From contig JAACJM010000002.1 of the NCBI GenBank assembly GCA_013368315.1, positions 124,001 to 188,000 of the forward strand: a stretch of DNA of 64,000 nt, given 5' to 3'. Below, piece by piece: positions 32,453 to 43,981 of the stretch (position 1 is the stretch's first letter; the number at the start of each line of letters is the position of its first letter). A model generated the notes under the pieces. The model worked only from the letters and a program-made list of their open reading frames with translations. It was not told where the DNA came from and searched no databases. The translations under genes were made by a program, and so were the position numbers. The stretch is from Tetrapyrgos nigripes (taxonomy: Eukaryota > Basidiomycota > Agaricomycetes > Agaricales > Campanellaceae).

Positions 32453-35307
32453 GTCAGTTATTTGATCTGGGTTATCAGCAGATCAAACAACGCGAATACT
32501 CAAATGACCTTTATAACCCACTCGCGTTGCGGCTTCATCGTGGGTAAAGCACTGTGAGAGTCGGTACACGCCTTCCTTATCCAACACTTCATAAGTGAGC
32601 ATTATTGAGACCATCAATACCGGCTTAGGCTGCCTTGATCTTGATTCTCGAAAGCCAGCAGAACTTGTCAAGCAATTGAGTAATTTTTTAGGTGGAGATG
32701 AATATCCGTTTGTAAACATTGTAAGCATAGGGGCTTATGCCAGCTTCTTTTTCTTGTATCAATAAAATTTGGATTGTCCTTGAGACTTTCCAGCATGATG
32801 CGTTCCCAGCGTCACGGTTGTTGTTTGGACGTGGGCAGTTCATATCCCAGCATATCCCTCTATAGGCTTATTATGATCGTTCAATTCATAATCGATCCGA
32901 AGGCCGCTGTCACTCGAAGAGCTCCGATCGTATTTTTGGGATCTGTAAGAGCGATCATGGCAACAGCAGGTGAACCGGAACGATGGGGCGGCTTGAAGTC
33001 TTCTCTCGTTCTTCACGGTCAGTACCTGATCTGGGTCTGAAATTCTTTGGATTCAGATGCTAAAACTGGCGAGAAGACTTTTGGGCGCTTCCCACGCCAA
33101 GCAGAAGGCAGACGCTTAAAGAGGGACACTGACTGGGGAAACGCATGGCAAGTTACCAGGCCCAGAGGGAGTACAGCTTCAAGTCTGTTGATACGTGCTG
33201 AAGGCATAGACATAAAAGGATTGCTTATCATATACATAAAGAAACAATTAGGGCTCGGTCCGTATGCTACTCTAGCCAAGACCAAGGCGGTACGGGATAC
33301 GGTACGGTATGGCCCTTTATGGTAGGTGTCACTGACCACGTGGGGTGACAGCTACCAGGATTGGTGGCACCCGAAGTTGACCCGAGGCTGCCTTTTCACA
33401 AATTGTCCTGGTACATCATCTAATCGCACCTGAGGTGCTGTGGGAAGGGTATGTTGAAACACGCTGTGGCGCAATAAGTGGCGCAATAAGTGGGGGGAAA
33501 GAACGTTTGACCTCGTATGTATTGGTACCAGAGGCGAACGAGTAAAGATACAGCCTATGTAATTACTGTATTTATACTCCGTAAGTAGCTAAAATCCCTC
33601 AAATAAACACCTCATGATCCCCCCTATACGCCAAGGGGCTGTATCCAGCTTGTCTTGGCGAAATTACATTTCCAACAGGGTATGCCATTAATTTTGACAG
33701 ATTTCTTACCGTCCTTGCGGTCCTTGGACCGGACTATCTGCCAGAATGGCGCCCAAGGTGAGAGTATTCAGAACCGTTGATGCAAAGTGTAGATACTAAC
33801 GTGCTTGGTGTGAGGGGTCATACCCTTTTTTGGTATATCTTATCTTTCCGGACCTATATAGGTCCTATCATATTTACTTTTGTTTAACTTTTCTTCTTGT
33901 CTTTGACCACCATCTCGTACTTTGTACCTCTCTATCGTCTATTTTACAGAATAGAAAGAGGTCTACTCGTACGTCTAGGTCCGAGCTGAGAGGAACCGTT
34001 ACACTTCTGGTGTTTCGGCGCATTTCTCCACGCCCCAATAATGTATACGGTACAGTATACGGCCCGTACCCGTACCGTCAGGGAGTTCTTGTGCAGACAA
34101 TACGGTACGGGTACGGCTGTATATGAAAGTGGTCCGCACAAATCCAGCTAAGTAAGTATGGACCATCGCTTGCGTGGCGAGAACGAGGCCTCCTGCTTAC
34201 ATTATTATATCCTGGAAGAAACCATTGATTACGAGGCCCTTTTAAGTGGACTCGTTCTTATAACCAGTTCCAGAGTGTGGCTATGCTCCATGATCTCCTA
34301 TTCAGTCGGCAAAGTCCGGTCATGCCGCTATGCCGTTTCTTCACAGATTTTGGGCCTCGTTATCGTGCCACGCACAGCGATGGCCCACATTTCTGAGAGA
34401 AAAATTGGTCTTTTCAGTGTCCGGCTTAGTGCCGGTTCAGGCCATTTTTTTTCTGAACAACTTTAGGTCGGTTCAGAAAATTGTGGGAAAATTGCTGAAC
34501 TTCGGTCCGGCCCAAGTCCGAACTTTTCTTAACCAATTCTAATCGTTTGATACACTCGTCCATCCGGAATGGGTCAGACAACTTAAACTTGCTCACGCAG
34601 AGGTTTAGCCGAGACAGGGCCCGAGTGGGAATTTTTGACGACGGACGCTAAAGGAGTAGAATGAAAATGGGAAAGGAGGGAGGGGTAGAGGAAGGGAGAG
34701 AGAAAAAGAATAGAGATAGAAAAACCGAAAATTCACTGAAAAACACAAAGAAAGAGGACATGAAGAAAACAAATCGAGTAAGAAAGAAAAAGACGAGAAA
34801 GGATAGAAAAATGGTCCGAGCGTCCTCGGAGTGCGAAATGACGAGAGTGAGGACGTTCAACCTCGCTGCTTGTAGATATATCGCCGTATGAGACAAGTAG
34901 CACAGTTTGATCATTGAAACGCATTATAATACGCTCCTCCCAAACTGCCGGAATGAAACTCGGACTCGGAGTCCATCCGATCCATCGTCGTTCCACTGCA
35001 CGATTAGACTATATTAAATATAAATCTTTAACCACGATTAAATCCTCTTGCTTCCTGAGGCTGTTAAAACTTACAGACATCGCTTCTACACAGTTTGGCT
35101 ACTGAAGCCGCATATAAACGAGGTCTGAAACAAGTTCCCGGCGATTTGAAGTCTAGAACTAAACGCAACGAACAACGTACCGTGCTGGAAGACTAGCTGA
35201 ACTTGAGCCGAACTGGTCAGTGAAGAGGACACAAGGCGAGTGTCTTTCGCTTCGTAGTTAGGGGCTGTACATCGTACAATCCTCTTTCTGTTATTCCGAA
35301 AACGATT
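32453..35307. other. 2.9 kb gene-poor region with GGTACGG-rich and purine-rich tracts
   Basis: No supported gene. At 33288-33320 and 34040-34125 there are clusters of TACGGTACGGG / GTACCCGTACC units, the same motif that fills the small TIR element at 53576-54241, so these may be ends of a related element. At 34640-34830 the plus strand is almost pure purine and gives a Lys/Arg/Glu-rich frame that is probably spurious. At 34400-34540 GGTTCAGAAAA and CGGTCCGGCCC units suggest another decayed element. Confidence 0.4.
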
Positions 35308-36168
35308 CTCATGACTAGGGCTGGGTAAGAAATAGAATCGGCCTTGTTACTAACGTCAGAAATTTCTGGCCTCCTGGTCAGGTAAAACTGACAGTGTTTC
35401 TTACAAGTTCTGACAATTTCTAAGCATGTTGTAAATAACGTGTCATTTGTTAGAAACACGCAATAAAAGACATGTAAAAAATTGTAAGAAATTAATTGAA
35501 GTAGTCTGAGACGTTCCACTCGTCCGGTTTGCCTTCATGCACATCCACTGACGGCTCTGAAGGTGATGGAGCTGCAGGACTGGCGTCAGAGGATGGCTGA
35601 ATCAGCTCCGCTAAGCTAAGACTGTCAAGCTTGACATAGTCAGAGATGTCCCAGCGAACAGAAGAGCGTACCACTGTATAGGCTCTCCTCGGTTCACTTC
35701 ATCAATATCATAAGGGTCAGGATGATTGAAGAGTGTTTCCTCGAGTGCAACTTGGTCAACCGCAGTTGGGGAAATGTTTTCCGCATGAAGTAGATCCATC
35801 AGGCCTTTCTGGGGAACCTTCTGATGTGACTGAATGGACGAGGTCCGAGAAACTCACAACGTCCCCACCATCTTTGGTCTGGAACTTGCCAAACTCGTCA
35901 TGCAGCTTTTTGAGGTCCGCAGAGTCAATCATGGCAGCGGGTGCAGCAGGCTGAAAATTTCTTCGACTCCGTATGGTAAGCGTAATCTACTGTTCAGTGC
36001 TCAGTGCTAATTCTCCGAGCCCTTGCCGAGCCCCACCAAGTAGGCCTTTGAATTTATGACGATTTCTGACAGACCATTTTGGACCCTCGGTGGTCAGAAA
36101 TGTTAAAAACGTGTCAGAAATAGACGTGTTTGTTACTTTTGAATTTCTTACCCAGCCCTACTCATGAC
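35308..36168. mobile_element. hAT element 3 (35316-36160), 845 bp, with perfect 8-bp target duplication
   Basis: The ends TAGGGCTGGGTAAGAAAT and ATTTCTTACCCAGCCCTA are perfect inverted repeats. The flanks CTCATGAC at 35308-35315 and 36161-36168 are identical. Subterminal TTTCTGACA / TGTCAGAAAT repeats occur at both ends. The interior holds a small gene remnant on minus, so it is an internally deleted, non-autonomous copy. Confidence 0.92.
35492..35931 (-). pseudogene. Gene remnant inside hAT element 3
   Basis: Exons on minus: MIDSADLKKLHDEFGKFQTK from 35931; then a segment with LLHAENISPTAVDQVALEET; then, after an intron ending CAGTCTTAG, LAELIQPSSDASPAAPSPSE to WNVSDYFN-stop. The start and end may be the two ends of a hAT gene joined by an internal deletion. 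No BED finger or RNase H core is visible. Confidence 0.45.
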
Positions 36169-36534
36169 TGGCTTGCGTCGATAAAGATGACGTTGAACTC
36201 CGGCCTCCGATGACAAGCCTGAGATGGCCATTCAAGTTATTTGGCTCGGAATAAGCACTGCCACCCAGCAAACGGCCAGCTGTGATAAAAACTCGTGCAT
36301 AATAACCTTCATTTTTTACTCCTCTTCCTAACACCGTTTTTGAACACAAATGGTCATGAATATTTTGTAGCATCCTCCTTCAAGCCTGAAATGTGCGTCA
36401 GATATCAGCGCTCTCAGGGCAAAGTGAAATGGACCGCTGCCCAACGCTGCGATCGATGCAAGCCTCCTTTAGACCTCCTATCACAGGTATAGCACATACT
36501 GCCCCTTGGATGTTATTTCTTACCTACAACTAGC

Positions 36535-39005
36535 ATGCCCCGTAACCCCCTCCAAATCCTCAAAACCAGCATGCCATCCCATGACGATGTCTTACGCTCT
36601 CCGGAACCTCAGCAAATGGAGTTTCGCTCCGACTTGGTTCTGCTGGAAGAACTCCTCTTGAACCACAACCGTTTGCTCTCCAGAGGTCGTCGACATATGT
36701 TAATACACAAAGGGTCGCTTGACTCTCCCAATGGAAAGTCAGAAATCTCAGTGTGGTTGCTGGACGATGTGTTGGTGTTCACGAAGGCTATGGAGGAGGC
36801 TTTACAGTTTTATCGACCCGTACGTCTTCACCCCCTGGTTCTTTTTTCGAGCGCTCATATATACTTCAGCCCATTCCGTTACCACTGCTCACGATGGACA
36901 CTTCACAAGACTCCAAGCAACGAGAACACAGACGCAAACGCCGCTCCTTCTGGACATCTATCGGTCTACTATGCTTCTCTGCAGACGATGACGACCAGTG
37001 GATAGAGTTTACGCGTCTAGGCTCAGCCTCCTTCAACTTCAAACTGCTTGCAAAAACTCCCCTTGAACAGCGTGAATGGGTAGATGCTATTTATTCGCAG
37101 TCACGGAAGATGCAATCCTTCCTAGAGAATGTAATATTGACAGACCGCCAGGCCCTCGGGAAACACGGAAAAATCAACTGTGCGGTCGCTTATAGTGAAT
37201 TGTTCCTTATTTCCTGTTAGCACGGCTTGCTGACATCCAGACGTAGATGGCACAACAAAACTCCTCTTTGGCGCAGAAGATGGTGTTTATGCAGCAGACT
37301 TTTTGACGGATAATTTCATTACAAAACCCCTCAAAGTGCTCACATATCCCAATGTGAAGCAGATATCCGTAGTAAGGCGCCTTCAGATGCTGGTATTCTT
37401 ATCAAGTGAGAGTATCTGTGTATCTGTCATTCTGACGAAACCCTGATATCATTTCACAAGAAACGGAATGTCTAGTCGTACCTCTTTCGATACTTAATCC
37501 CGACAATCCTTCTGCGGGGTCTAAGACATGCTCCACCATTTCAAAACGGACACTTTACTTTACGGTCTCTTACGAAAATCTCGAGGTTCTGGTCAACACC
37601 ATCGCATCCTCTGGTCCTCCTATAATGGAGGTCTATAGTATCAAAAAAGGAGTCGTCCCGCAGAAAGAGAAACGCACCAGAAGGCCTAGGAGTAGTCGAG
37701 GAATTCCTCCATCTGCTGTTAACTTTGTACGGGTGAGTTACTCGCTCGCTTCAACTTCGAGGACGGAAATCTGATTAAATATGTGATGTTTTGAAAGGGA
37801 GTTCCACTTCCAAAACACGCCGTGTCTGTGCGGATTTTTTCCAACAACCAGGGTTCCGCTGGATGGAGCACTTCTTCTTCCCCAACGAGATCTTCTCCCA
37901 GGGCTTCAAGCTTGAGCATATTTGCCTGGGCATCAACTTCCTCGTGCTTCTCCCGAATGGACTTTGAAAGCAGCGACGACCAGCAGTCTCCATCCCATTC
38001 CACCCCAAAAGAATCTAATAATACTAAATTACCTCGTAATTCCACTAATATGACGCCATGGAAGATTCAACCCGATAACACAGATGTAGAGAATGACGCA
38101 GACCTGCGTGCAGCATTTGAACATGCAACGGATGAGACGAGGGATGATGGGATTGGAAAGCCTGTGGCGATGTTTAGGATTGGCGATGAGTTTTTGCTTT
38201 GCTATAATAGTGAGTTTTTTTCCTCATTGCATCGGATGAACTGCTGCTAAAGCGTTCTGTACAATGATATCTTCAGGCTTTGCTTTTTATCTAGATCAGT
38301 CTGGACGTCGTACGCGTAAGGAATTCCTATTGTTCTGGGAGGGAAAACCTACGGCTTTTGGTGCGTATCGTTTCACATACATCATATAGGCTTTCACCGT
38401 CCCTAATTCTAATCCTTATGATTCACCCTTATCTTTGTTTCCTTCGAATCCCAGCCATCCACTACCCCGTAATCGTCGCTATCGACCCCACTTTTGCCGA
38501 AGTCCGTCACCTTGGTACTGGGGAACTTGTTCAAGTTATACAGGGACATAAACTTTACCTTTTACATGCTGGGGCCGAATCTATCAACTTTTCCTCATCT
38601 GCCTCCTATCCCAATGCTTCCCCCGGTGCCTCCTCCGTTTATGGTACCCGGAGAGGTTCCGGGCTAGGACCTGGTACCGGTTCTGATTTTGGTCAAGGTC
38701 ATAGGAAAGTTTCTACAAACACAAGCGACTCGATGGAACTAAGGAATAGGAAGGGCGAGGGGCAGAGGAAGACGCCTGGGTCTATTGTACAGTCAAATGC
38801 GGTCGACGAGGGCAAGAACCAGAATGGTGAGGATGGCGGACAGTCGGGGAATGGGGATGGTGATGGGGACGACAACGAGAGCGAAGGCAAGGGTGGAGAA
38901 GGAGATGATCCCTTAGACGCATATGGTGGGGAAGAACCAACTGAGCCGATTATCCTGATGAACGGGGATAAGGTCGTTATGCTCAGGCGGCCTGATATCG
39001 CTTGA
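36535..39005 (+). CDS. PH-CNH protein resembling the C-terminal half of a Rho1 GEF (Rom2-like)
   Basis: Chained exons give LLLNHNRLLSRGRRHMLIHK and VWLLDDVLVFTKAMEEALQF (PH-like strands), then PIPLPLLTMD and the PH end KTPLEQREWVDAIYSQSRKM, then a citron homology (CNH) domain: INCAVAY, KLLFGAEDGVYAADFL, LKVLTYPNVKQISV, ECLVVPLSILNPDNPS, KPVAMFRIGDEFLLCYN, GFAFYLDQSGRRTRKEFLLF, IVAIDPTFAEVRHLGTGELV and, at the very end, GDKVVMLRRPD. This is the order in fungal Rho1 GEFs after the DH domain. No DEP or DH domain is found upstream. The exon at 37800-38205 is Ser-rich where a CNH core is expected. It may be a truncated paralogue or pseudogene. In intact proteins CNH/PH parts help bind Rho1 and membranes. 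Confidence 0.65.
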
Positions 39006-39545
39006 TGACTACTTGTACCCGTCTCGAGTCCAGTTAATGCAATGCAGCTGTGTACGTATGTAGAGGATGTACGGCCTGTGGAAACCTCTAGTATTAGTTT
39101 CTAGTTTGAAATTCCCGCTAGGTCAGGAATAGTACTTTGGGCTAGCACTAGTAGTACATTTATGATTACTTGTTGGATTTCGATATGTTGGAAGCGCGGT
39201 ACAATTACACAGCTAGACTACGATGAAGTGTTCTATTGGATACTCCATTAAAACAAAGGTATAAATGTACCGCGACGGCGTCTTTCGTGCCAAGAAAAGG
39301 CGGGATATCGATATGCTTATGGGCGGGATGCCAAGTACTAAAAGCAAATGCCACTAAACTAGCTCTAGGTGGTACGTATGTATACCTCACTCCAACCACA
39401 CTATCCGTGGCTCCATAATATTACATACTGAGTAGCCATGAATGACCCATATCCGTATAGCCGCGTATAAAATGCCCTCGAAATACCATAGAAATTCATC
39501 TCTGAATCGACTCGATATCCACATCGACTCATACATAACTCAAGC
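39006..39545 (+). other. Intergenic with TATA box of SSP1 at 39466-39473
   Basis: No gene is visible. TATAAAAT at 39466 lies 80 bp before the ATG of the small secreted protein gene at 39546. Confidence 0.4.
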
Positions 39546-39996
39546 ATGCAGCTCAAACTTCAACTTACTATCTTCACTGTTCTCGCTACTTTCGTTGGTA
39601 TCAGTGCGGCTACCACCTGTGATCATGGACCGTTGGATTGTCTTCCTGGTTTGACAGGCATTCCTGGAAGGGCCGTAAGTAGTTTTTCCCAAATTGATTA
39701 GTCCTCACAAATTAATGTACTGACTACGTTGATTTTATTTTTCTCCCCAGACTTGCTGCCGCTCAAACAACAACGGAAACTTTTGTATCCCAAGCTCTCA
39801 ATGCCAGAATGTTGACCAGGAGTCTGGAGTTGTAAGTCTTTCTCCCATCCTCATTCATATGCATATTTACTTATTGCTATTGCCATGACGATACGAATTA
39901 CTCAAACCATAAAATTCAAATTTGTGTCTCTGGCAGGGTGACTGTGTTGACGCCAGTGGCAGCGTTATTGGAAGTTGCCTCGAGTTGATTGATTAA
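39546..39996 (+). CDS. Small secreted cysteine-rich protein, tandem copy 1 (89 residues)
   Basis: Three exons: 39546-39674, 39751-39831 and 39937-39996. A signal peptide (MQLKLQLTIFTVLATFVGIS) is followed by a short mature protein with eight cysteines: TTCDHGPLDCLPG, ATCCRSNNNGNFC, SSQCQNV, GDCVDASG, GSCLEL. The spacing C-x6-C-xn-CC-x8-C-x5-C-x10-C-x10-C differs from the hydrophobin pattern (two CC pairs), so it is not a hydrophobin. Function unknown; proteins like this act outside the cell or at the wall. Its neighbour at 40734 is a tandem paralogue. Confidence 0.85.
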
Positions 39997-40733
39997 TAGC
40001 TAGTTAAGACGGTCCAGACACTGTGTAAATAACTATTGTGTACATGATAAGAAGGATATGTGCAAGATATGTGAAGTGCACTTGGTACATTGGTTGGGCC
40101 GTGAATGAGAATGGAGTGAGGCACGCCGAGCGCCACTAACTTGAATTTTTGGGACCTTGATAGTTAGGCGAGTAGAAAACGTGGGGTTGATAGAGTCTCC
40201 GGCATATAGTATCTCCTCTAGGCGTATCCACTTTTAAATACCCCAGTAGACGGACTCCTATATTGTGACTTGAACGCCGACCGTGGCATTTCGGAATAAT
40301 GGACCGGATAGTGACGAGCGCTCATTCGTTCATTCACCCAAAGTCTGGGGTAGCGGGATTCTCAGAGGACATGACTTGAAAGGCACAATGCCAGCAGGTA
40401 ATACAGGAGGATACACCACCGGGAGCGCCCTACGAAGGTCTGGACGAATTTGTGTATTGCTCGTAAGTAGTCAATTCGCCAAGACTTTGCTCTCGAACAT
40501 CGTGAACGTCGCAGAAATGAAGGGCGGGACGTACATGTAGTATGCAAATGTCATCAACCGTCCAAAATGCATATAGTGATATTAGGAGTCTGCCGGATCC
40601 AGATCGGAATTCCAGACTTGGACAGACTGTGACCTGTCAAGTTCGGCCGGATAGTTAGTTGTCATTGTCTTCCAGTAAGTATAAAAGGTGCTCTGTCGAG
40701 AGGGTATAACATTGCTCAGACCCTCGACATATC
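39997..40733 (+). other. Spacer between the tandem secreted genes, with TATA box of SSP2
   Basis: TATAAAAG at 40680-40687 lies 54 bp before the ATG at 40734. No other gene is supported in the spacer. Confidence 0.4.
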
Positions 40734-41184
40734 ATGCAGTTCCGCCTTCAACAAATTATCTTCTCTGCCCTTGCTTTCGTCACTTTCACTGCGCATGCGA
40801 CGACTACTTGCGATGGCGGACCGTTGAATTGTCTTTCTAGTCTGTCTGGAATTCCTGGGAGGGCTGTGAGCTTTCTTTCATGGCCGTATTCCTGACTGAA
40901 TAAGCTGAAATGCTGCGTTTTTGAAAAGACTTGCTGTCGTTCATTTGTATGCCCAATAGCGAAGTTCCGAGTAGATCCTTTGCACTAACCGCCAAACTAA
41001 TCTTTGTAGAACAATGGAAACTTTTGCATCCCGAACGATCAATGCAAGGACGTTGATGCCGAATCCGGAGTGGTAAGTTCTCAATACAATAGTTCCAAAA
41101 CTTACTGATCCCCAACGAATTTAGGGTGAGTGTGTTGACGCTAGTGGCAACGTTATTGGGGACTGTATAGTTTTGATCAAGTGA
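40734..41184 (+). CDS. Small secreted cysteine-rich protein, tandem copy 2 (90 residues)
   Basis: Four exons: 40734-40865, 40929-40946, 41010-41072 and 41125-41184. Signal peptide MQFRLQQIIFSALAFVTFTA, then TTTCDGGPLNCLS, ATCCRSF|NNGNFC, NDQCKDV, GECVDASG, GDCIVL. All eight cysteines match copy 1. The middle exon of copy 1 is here split by an extra 63-bp intron, leaving an 18-bp exon that encodes TCCRSF. The paralogue is probably functional, as frame and cysteines are kept. Confidence 0.85.
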
Positions 41185-41359
41185 TGAGCGGAAGATGTAG
41201 TTGTGAGCCTTGTAGATACTACCGGTCATTGTAAGATATACTTGCTTTGTTACTCCATCACGCCGGGGACGCGTACGCGACGCGTCGGCAACTCCACCAC
41301 GTTGAGTTCCAGCCTTGATCATGTGCAACAGTTGGTCGCGGCACTGAGACTCCTCCACC

Positions 41360-42800
41360 ATGGACGAAATATCCATGTCTCTCATTGTCTACCATTTCAC
41401 TTTCATCTGGTTGCCCATCTCCTCTTCGTCAAGAACGGGTAACAGAAACCGAATCAGGTGGGTCTCTTCTACAGTTTCATTTTTTCTAAAAGGGCAATCG
41501 GGAAACAGTGGAGAGGATACTCAAAGTACAGGTCTATGGTTGGAATGGAACAAGCTCTCAATATACTGAATGACCAAGAGACGTTTGAAAGGCTGGTGAG
41601 CTATGTCAAGGAAGAGGGTATAGATTGCGACTTGTGGCCGGTCAGACGGTGTGTTTCGGATACTCAACTCGATGACTCTGAGTTCATTTCGCTCATTCAG
41701 TCGTTCTACGTTTTCAGTTAGACGTCGCTATGACGGAAGAAATCGCAGCCCAGTGCGCAGAAAACTACACCCAACTCCAAGCGACGAGGCCAGAAAGGTG
41801 TGCGGTGTATTACCTCCTCTTTCCTTTTTCCTTTTTCCTTGAGTCTCCGGCCCTTCTCTAACCACCTCGAACAGCGCTCTTGCATCCTCAACGCCGTCTC
41901 CGTCTTTTTCTGGGAAGCTGCATCCTTTTATCCCCGGGGATTCGTTGCGTACATCAACAACAAATGCCTTGCGTATGGGAGCGACAGGTTTAACTCGCAG
42001 ACGTGGACCACTTTAGGTCTGTTAGGTCCGTGAAATCGAAGTCGAAACCAGAGCCAGGTTCAGGACCCGGGCCTGGGCCTGCCACGGAAGCGGAAGGCAA
42101 TGGTACGGAAGGGAATGGGAAGGAAACAAGCCTGAGGAGGAAGAGCAATGGGGATGGACAGCCGAAACCGACAGAGGATCAACAACTGCTCAAGCGGTGG
42201 TATTCGCGAGTAACGCCTGCACCGCTGCGTTGTTACCAGAGTTTGAGGGTGTGATTGTTCCTCATCCTATGTGCGTCTCGTCCTTGTCTCGTCCTTTGTT
42301 CTGAGCTTGTAATTGCATCCCTAACTAACTCCTCCGAAAAGTTCAGATGCACCAAACTCATCTCACCACCTCCCTCTTCCGGATCTCGAGCTCTTCAGAA
42401 TACCTACGGGGTTCTCGCTCCTCACCCTTCCTCTACCACCACCACCACCTCCTCCTCCTCCTCCCCTAACCCTCCCAGCGCTTCTTCTCCCTCCTCTACC
42501 GCCCTCTCCTCAATCAACCCCCGTCCACCCTCCGATGGCATCGTCCTCTGCGGCGGGAGTAACCTCGGAGAGAGGGAGTTGATTAAATGGGTAAAGGAGT
42601 ATCCCGAGGATAGAGTCAATGATTAATCTAATCATGATCATTCGCATATCCCCACCTACGTGTCTCCCAGGCAACAATATTCACCGCCGCCCCTGGCCTC
42701 GTCCACCTCATCCAAGGAGGGACATGGGACGAGGGTCGAGACGAATCTCCCAGAGTGCCATTTTGAGCTTGGGAGGTTGTTGGACTTTGGGTGCTGACTC
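41360..42800 (+). pseudogene. FAD-dependent oxidoreductase (DAO-type), degraded
   Basis: Recognisable pieces in order: RGYSKYRSMVGMEQALNILN and SYVKEEGIDCDLWPVRR; AQCAENYTQLQATRPER; EAASFYPRGFVAYINNKCLA; then in another frame VVFASNACTAALLPEFEGVI VPHPM; then DGIVLCGGSNLGERELIKWV. They follow the order seen in fungal DAO-type FAD oxidoreductases. The N-terminal Rossmann motif (GxGxxG) was not found, and a frameshift near 42200 lies just ahead of VVFASNA. It is probably a pseudogene; an unseen intron could mimic one shift. Confidence 0.5.
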
Positions 42801-43059
42801 GGAGGTACTTAGGCCGCCTAAGTACCGTTAGGCGATGAGAGATGATGGCGGCTGCATTTACTAGAACTTACTGAATACTATGTAGTACGAAAGCGGGTGC
42901 TAGTAGGATATGCCACTCAGCACGGGAATGAAGTTCTTAATCGTTCTGAACCACTCAACGGCCCCAGGCCTTGGAAGGAGGAGTAGGAGTATATTACCCG
43001 GACAGGACCAAATCCTGATACGCTGGGGTTGTCTTTGTCCGAAAACGTCTGGAACTGAG

Positions 43060-43215
43060 ACTAGGTCAGGACTAGGTTCTGTATTGGGTGCAACATTTGC
43101 ATCGATGTTTCCGGTAAGCTTTGTACGTATTCTAATTTCAGACTTATCAATTCTGCATTCTTGCTCAGTGGTCATTGACGCCGTAGTCGACTTGGAAGAT
43201 TACCACAGCAATAAG
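43060..43215 (+). pseudogene. Fragment of an alpha/beta hydrolase paralogous to the gene at 43982
   Basis: GSVLGATFASMFP, an intron starting GTAAGCTTTG, then VIDAVVDLEDYHS ahead of another GTAAG. These match GTILGATFAAIFP and LILDGVVDTNDYYS of the intact neighbour, with the intron in the same place. Nothing else of the gene remains. Confidence 0.65.
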
Positions 43216-43981
43216 AATCTTCGATTGCAGCTCAAGATCTCCTGCCTCTTGGGTGAGTGCTGACGCGCTGACGACGCGGGGTATGTAGTTATTCTTTACA
43301 TGTTTGAAAGGCAATTCAGCGATTGACATGTTAGGAAATCTCGAAGAACTAGTGTAATTCCATTCGGGCTTGATCAGGCGAAGCCAATTGGTACTCAGGG
43401 GTAGCCCTTGTACAGCTTAATATCTAAAGGTAAATTTTACAGTCGAATTGATTCTCCTCCAGTGCCATTGGCTGCAAGGGGGCTCCACATGATAGCATTT
43501 CCATATAGGGGTGGTTAGTTAGTCCAGCTGCCACACCGTTAAAACTTTTTTGGAACCCCCTCTATTCTAGGGTCTGGAAGGGGCTCTGACTGGGTTATAA
43601 GGTAATCCTAGGTATGAATCACCATTTTTCTCTAACAAACAATATTTTGAACTATTGTTAACCATAAATGCAATCACTTTGAGAGAGTCTTACGAAGCTG
43701 CAGTAGACCTGGAGACATTTATGGAGCCCTCCAGAGATAAAACTCGGATCTCGCTGGCTTATCATTACCATATTTGGTATATAAGCTTATGTAACAGTTA
43801 GTTAGTCCAGCGTCCGAGGCCTTAAAATTTTTTCTGACCCTATATGACCCTACAAAATCCTGGACCCCCCTTGATTGGCTGGGAGGATGGGCCGAGTCAT
43901 GTGAGGTTCAAATCTGACAAGGATCTCTCTAACTCAGGGCTGCTTTCTTTCTTACTCTCATCATCTACGTCTTGCAGCGCT
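43216..43981. other. Intergenic with two copies of a TE-like terminal motif
   Basis: GTTAGTTAGTCCAGCTGCC...CCGTTAAAACTTTTTT at 43513 and GTTAGTTAGTCCAGCGTCC...CCTTAAAATTTTTTCTG at 43798 are direct copies about 285 bp apart. A similar motif (CGAGGCC or CGAGCCT, then an A/T tract, then TGACC) lies near the ends of the MITE at 21.5-22.2 kb. The copies may be remains of a related element. Confidence 0.35.

Noticed and set aside
33247..34141. A complete TIR element suggested by GGTACGG-rich ends
   Set aside because: The outermost bases do not form an inverted repeat and no target duplication is present, so only the motif clusters are reported.
34661..34891. Lys/Arg/Glu-rich ORF of 76 residues
   Set aside because: It lies in an almost pure purine tract; low complexity explains the open frame.
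39546..41184. Hydrophobin identity for the eight-cysteine proteins
   Set aside because: Hydrophobins have two CC pairs in a fixed order; these have only one CC pair.
42422..42619. Minus ORF with Glu/Val runs
   Set aside because: It comes from the CCACCACC / CTCCTCCTC low-complexity stretch of the FAD oxidoreductase pseudogene.
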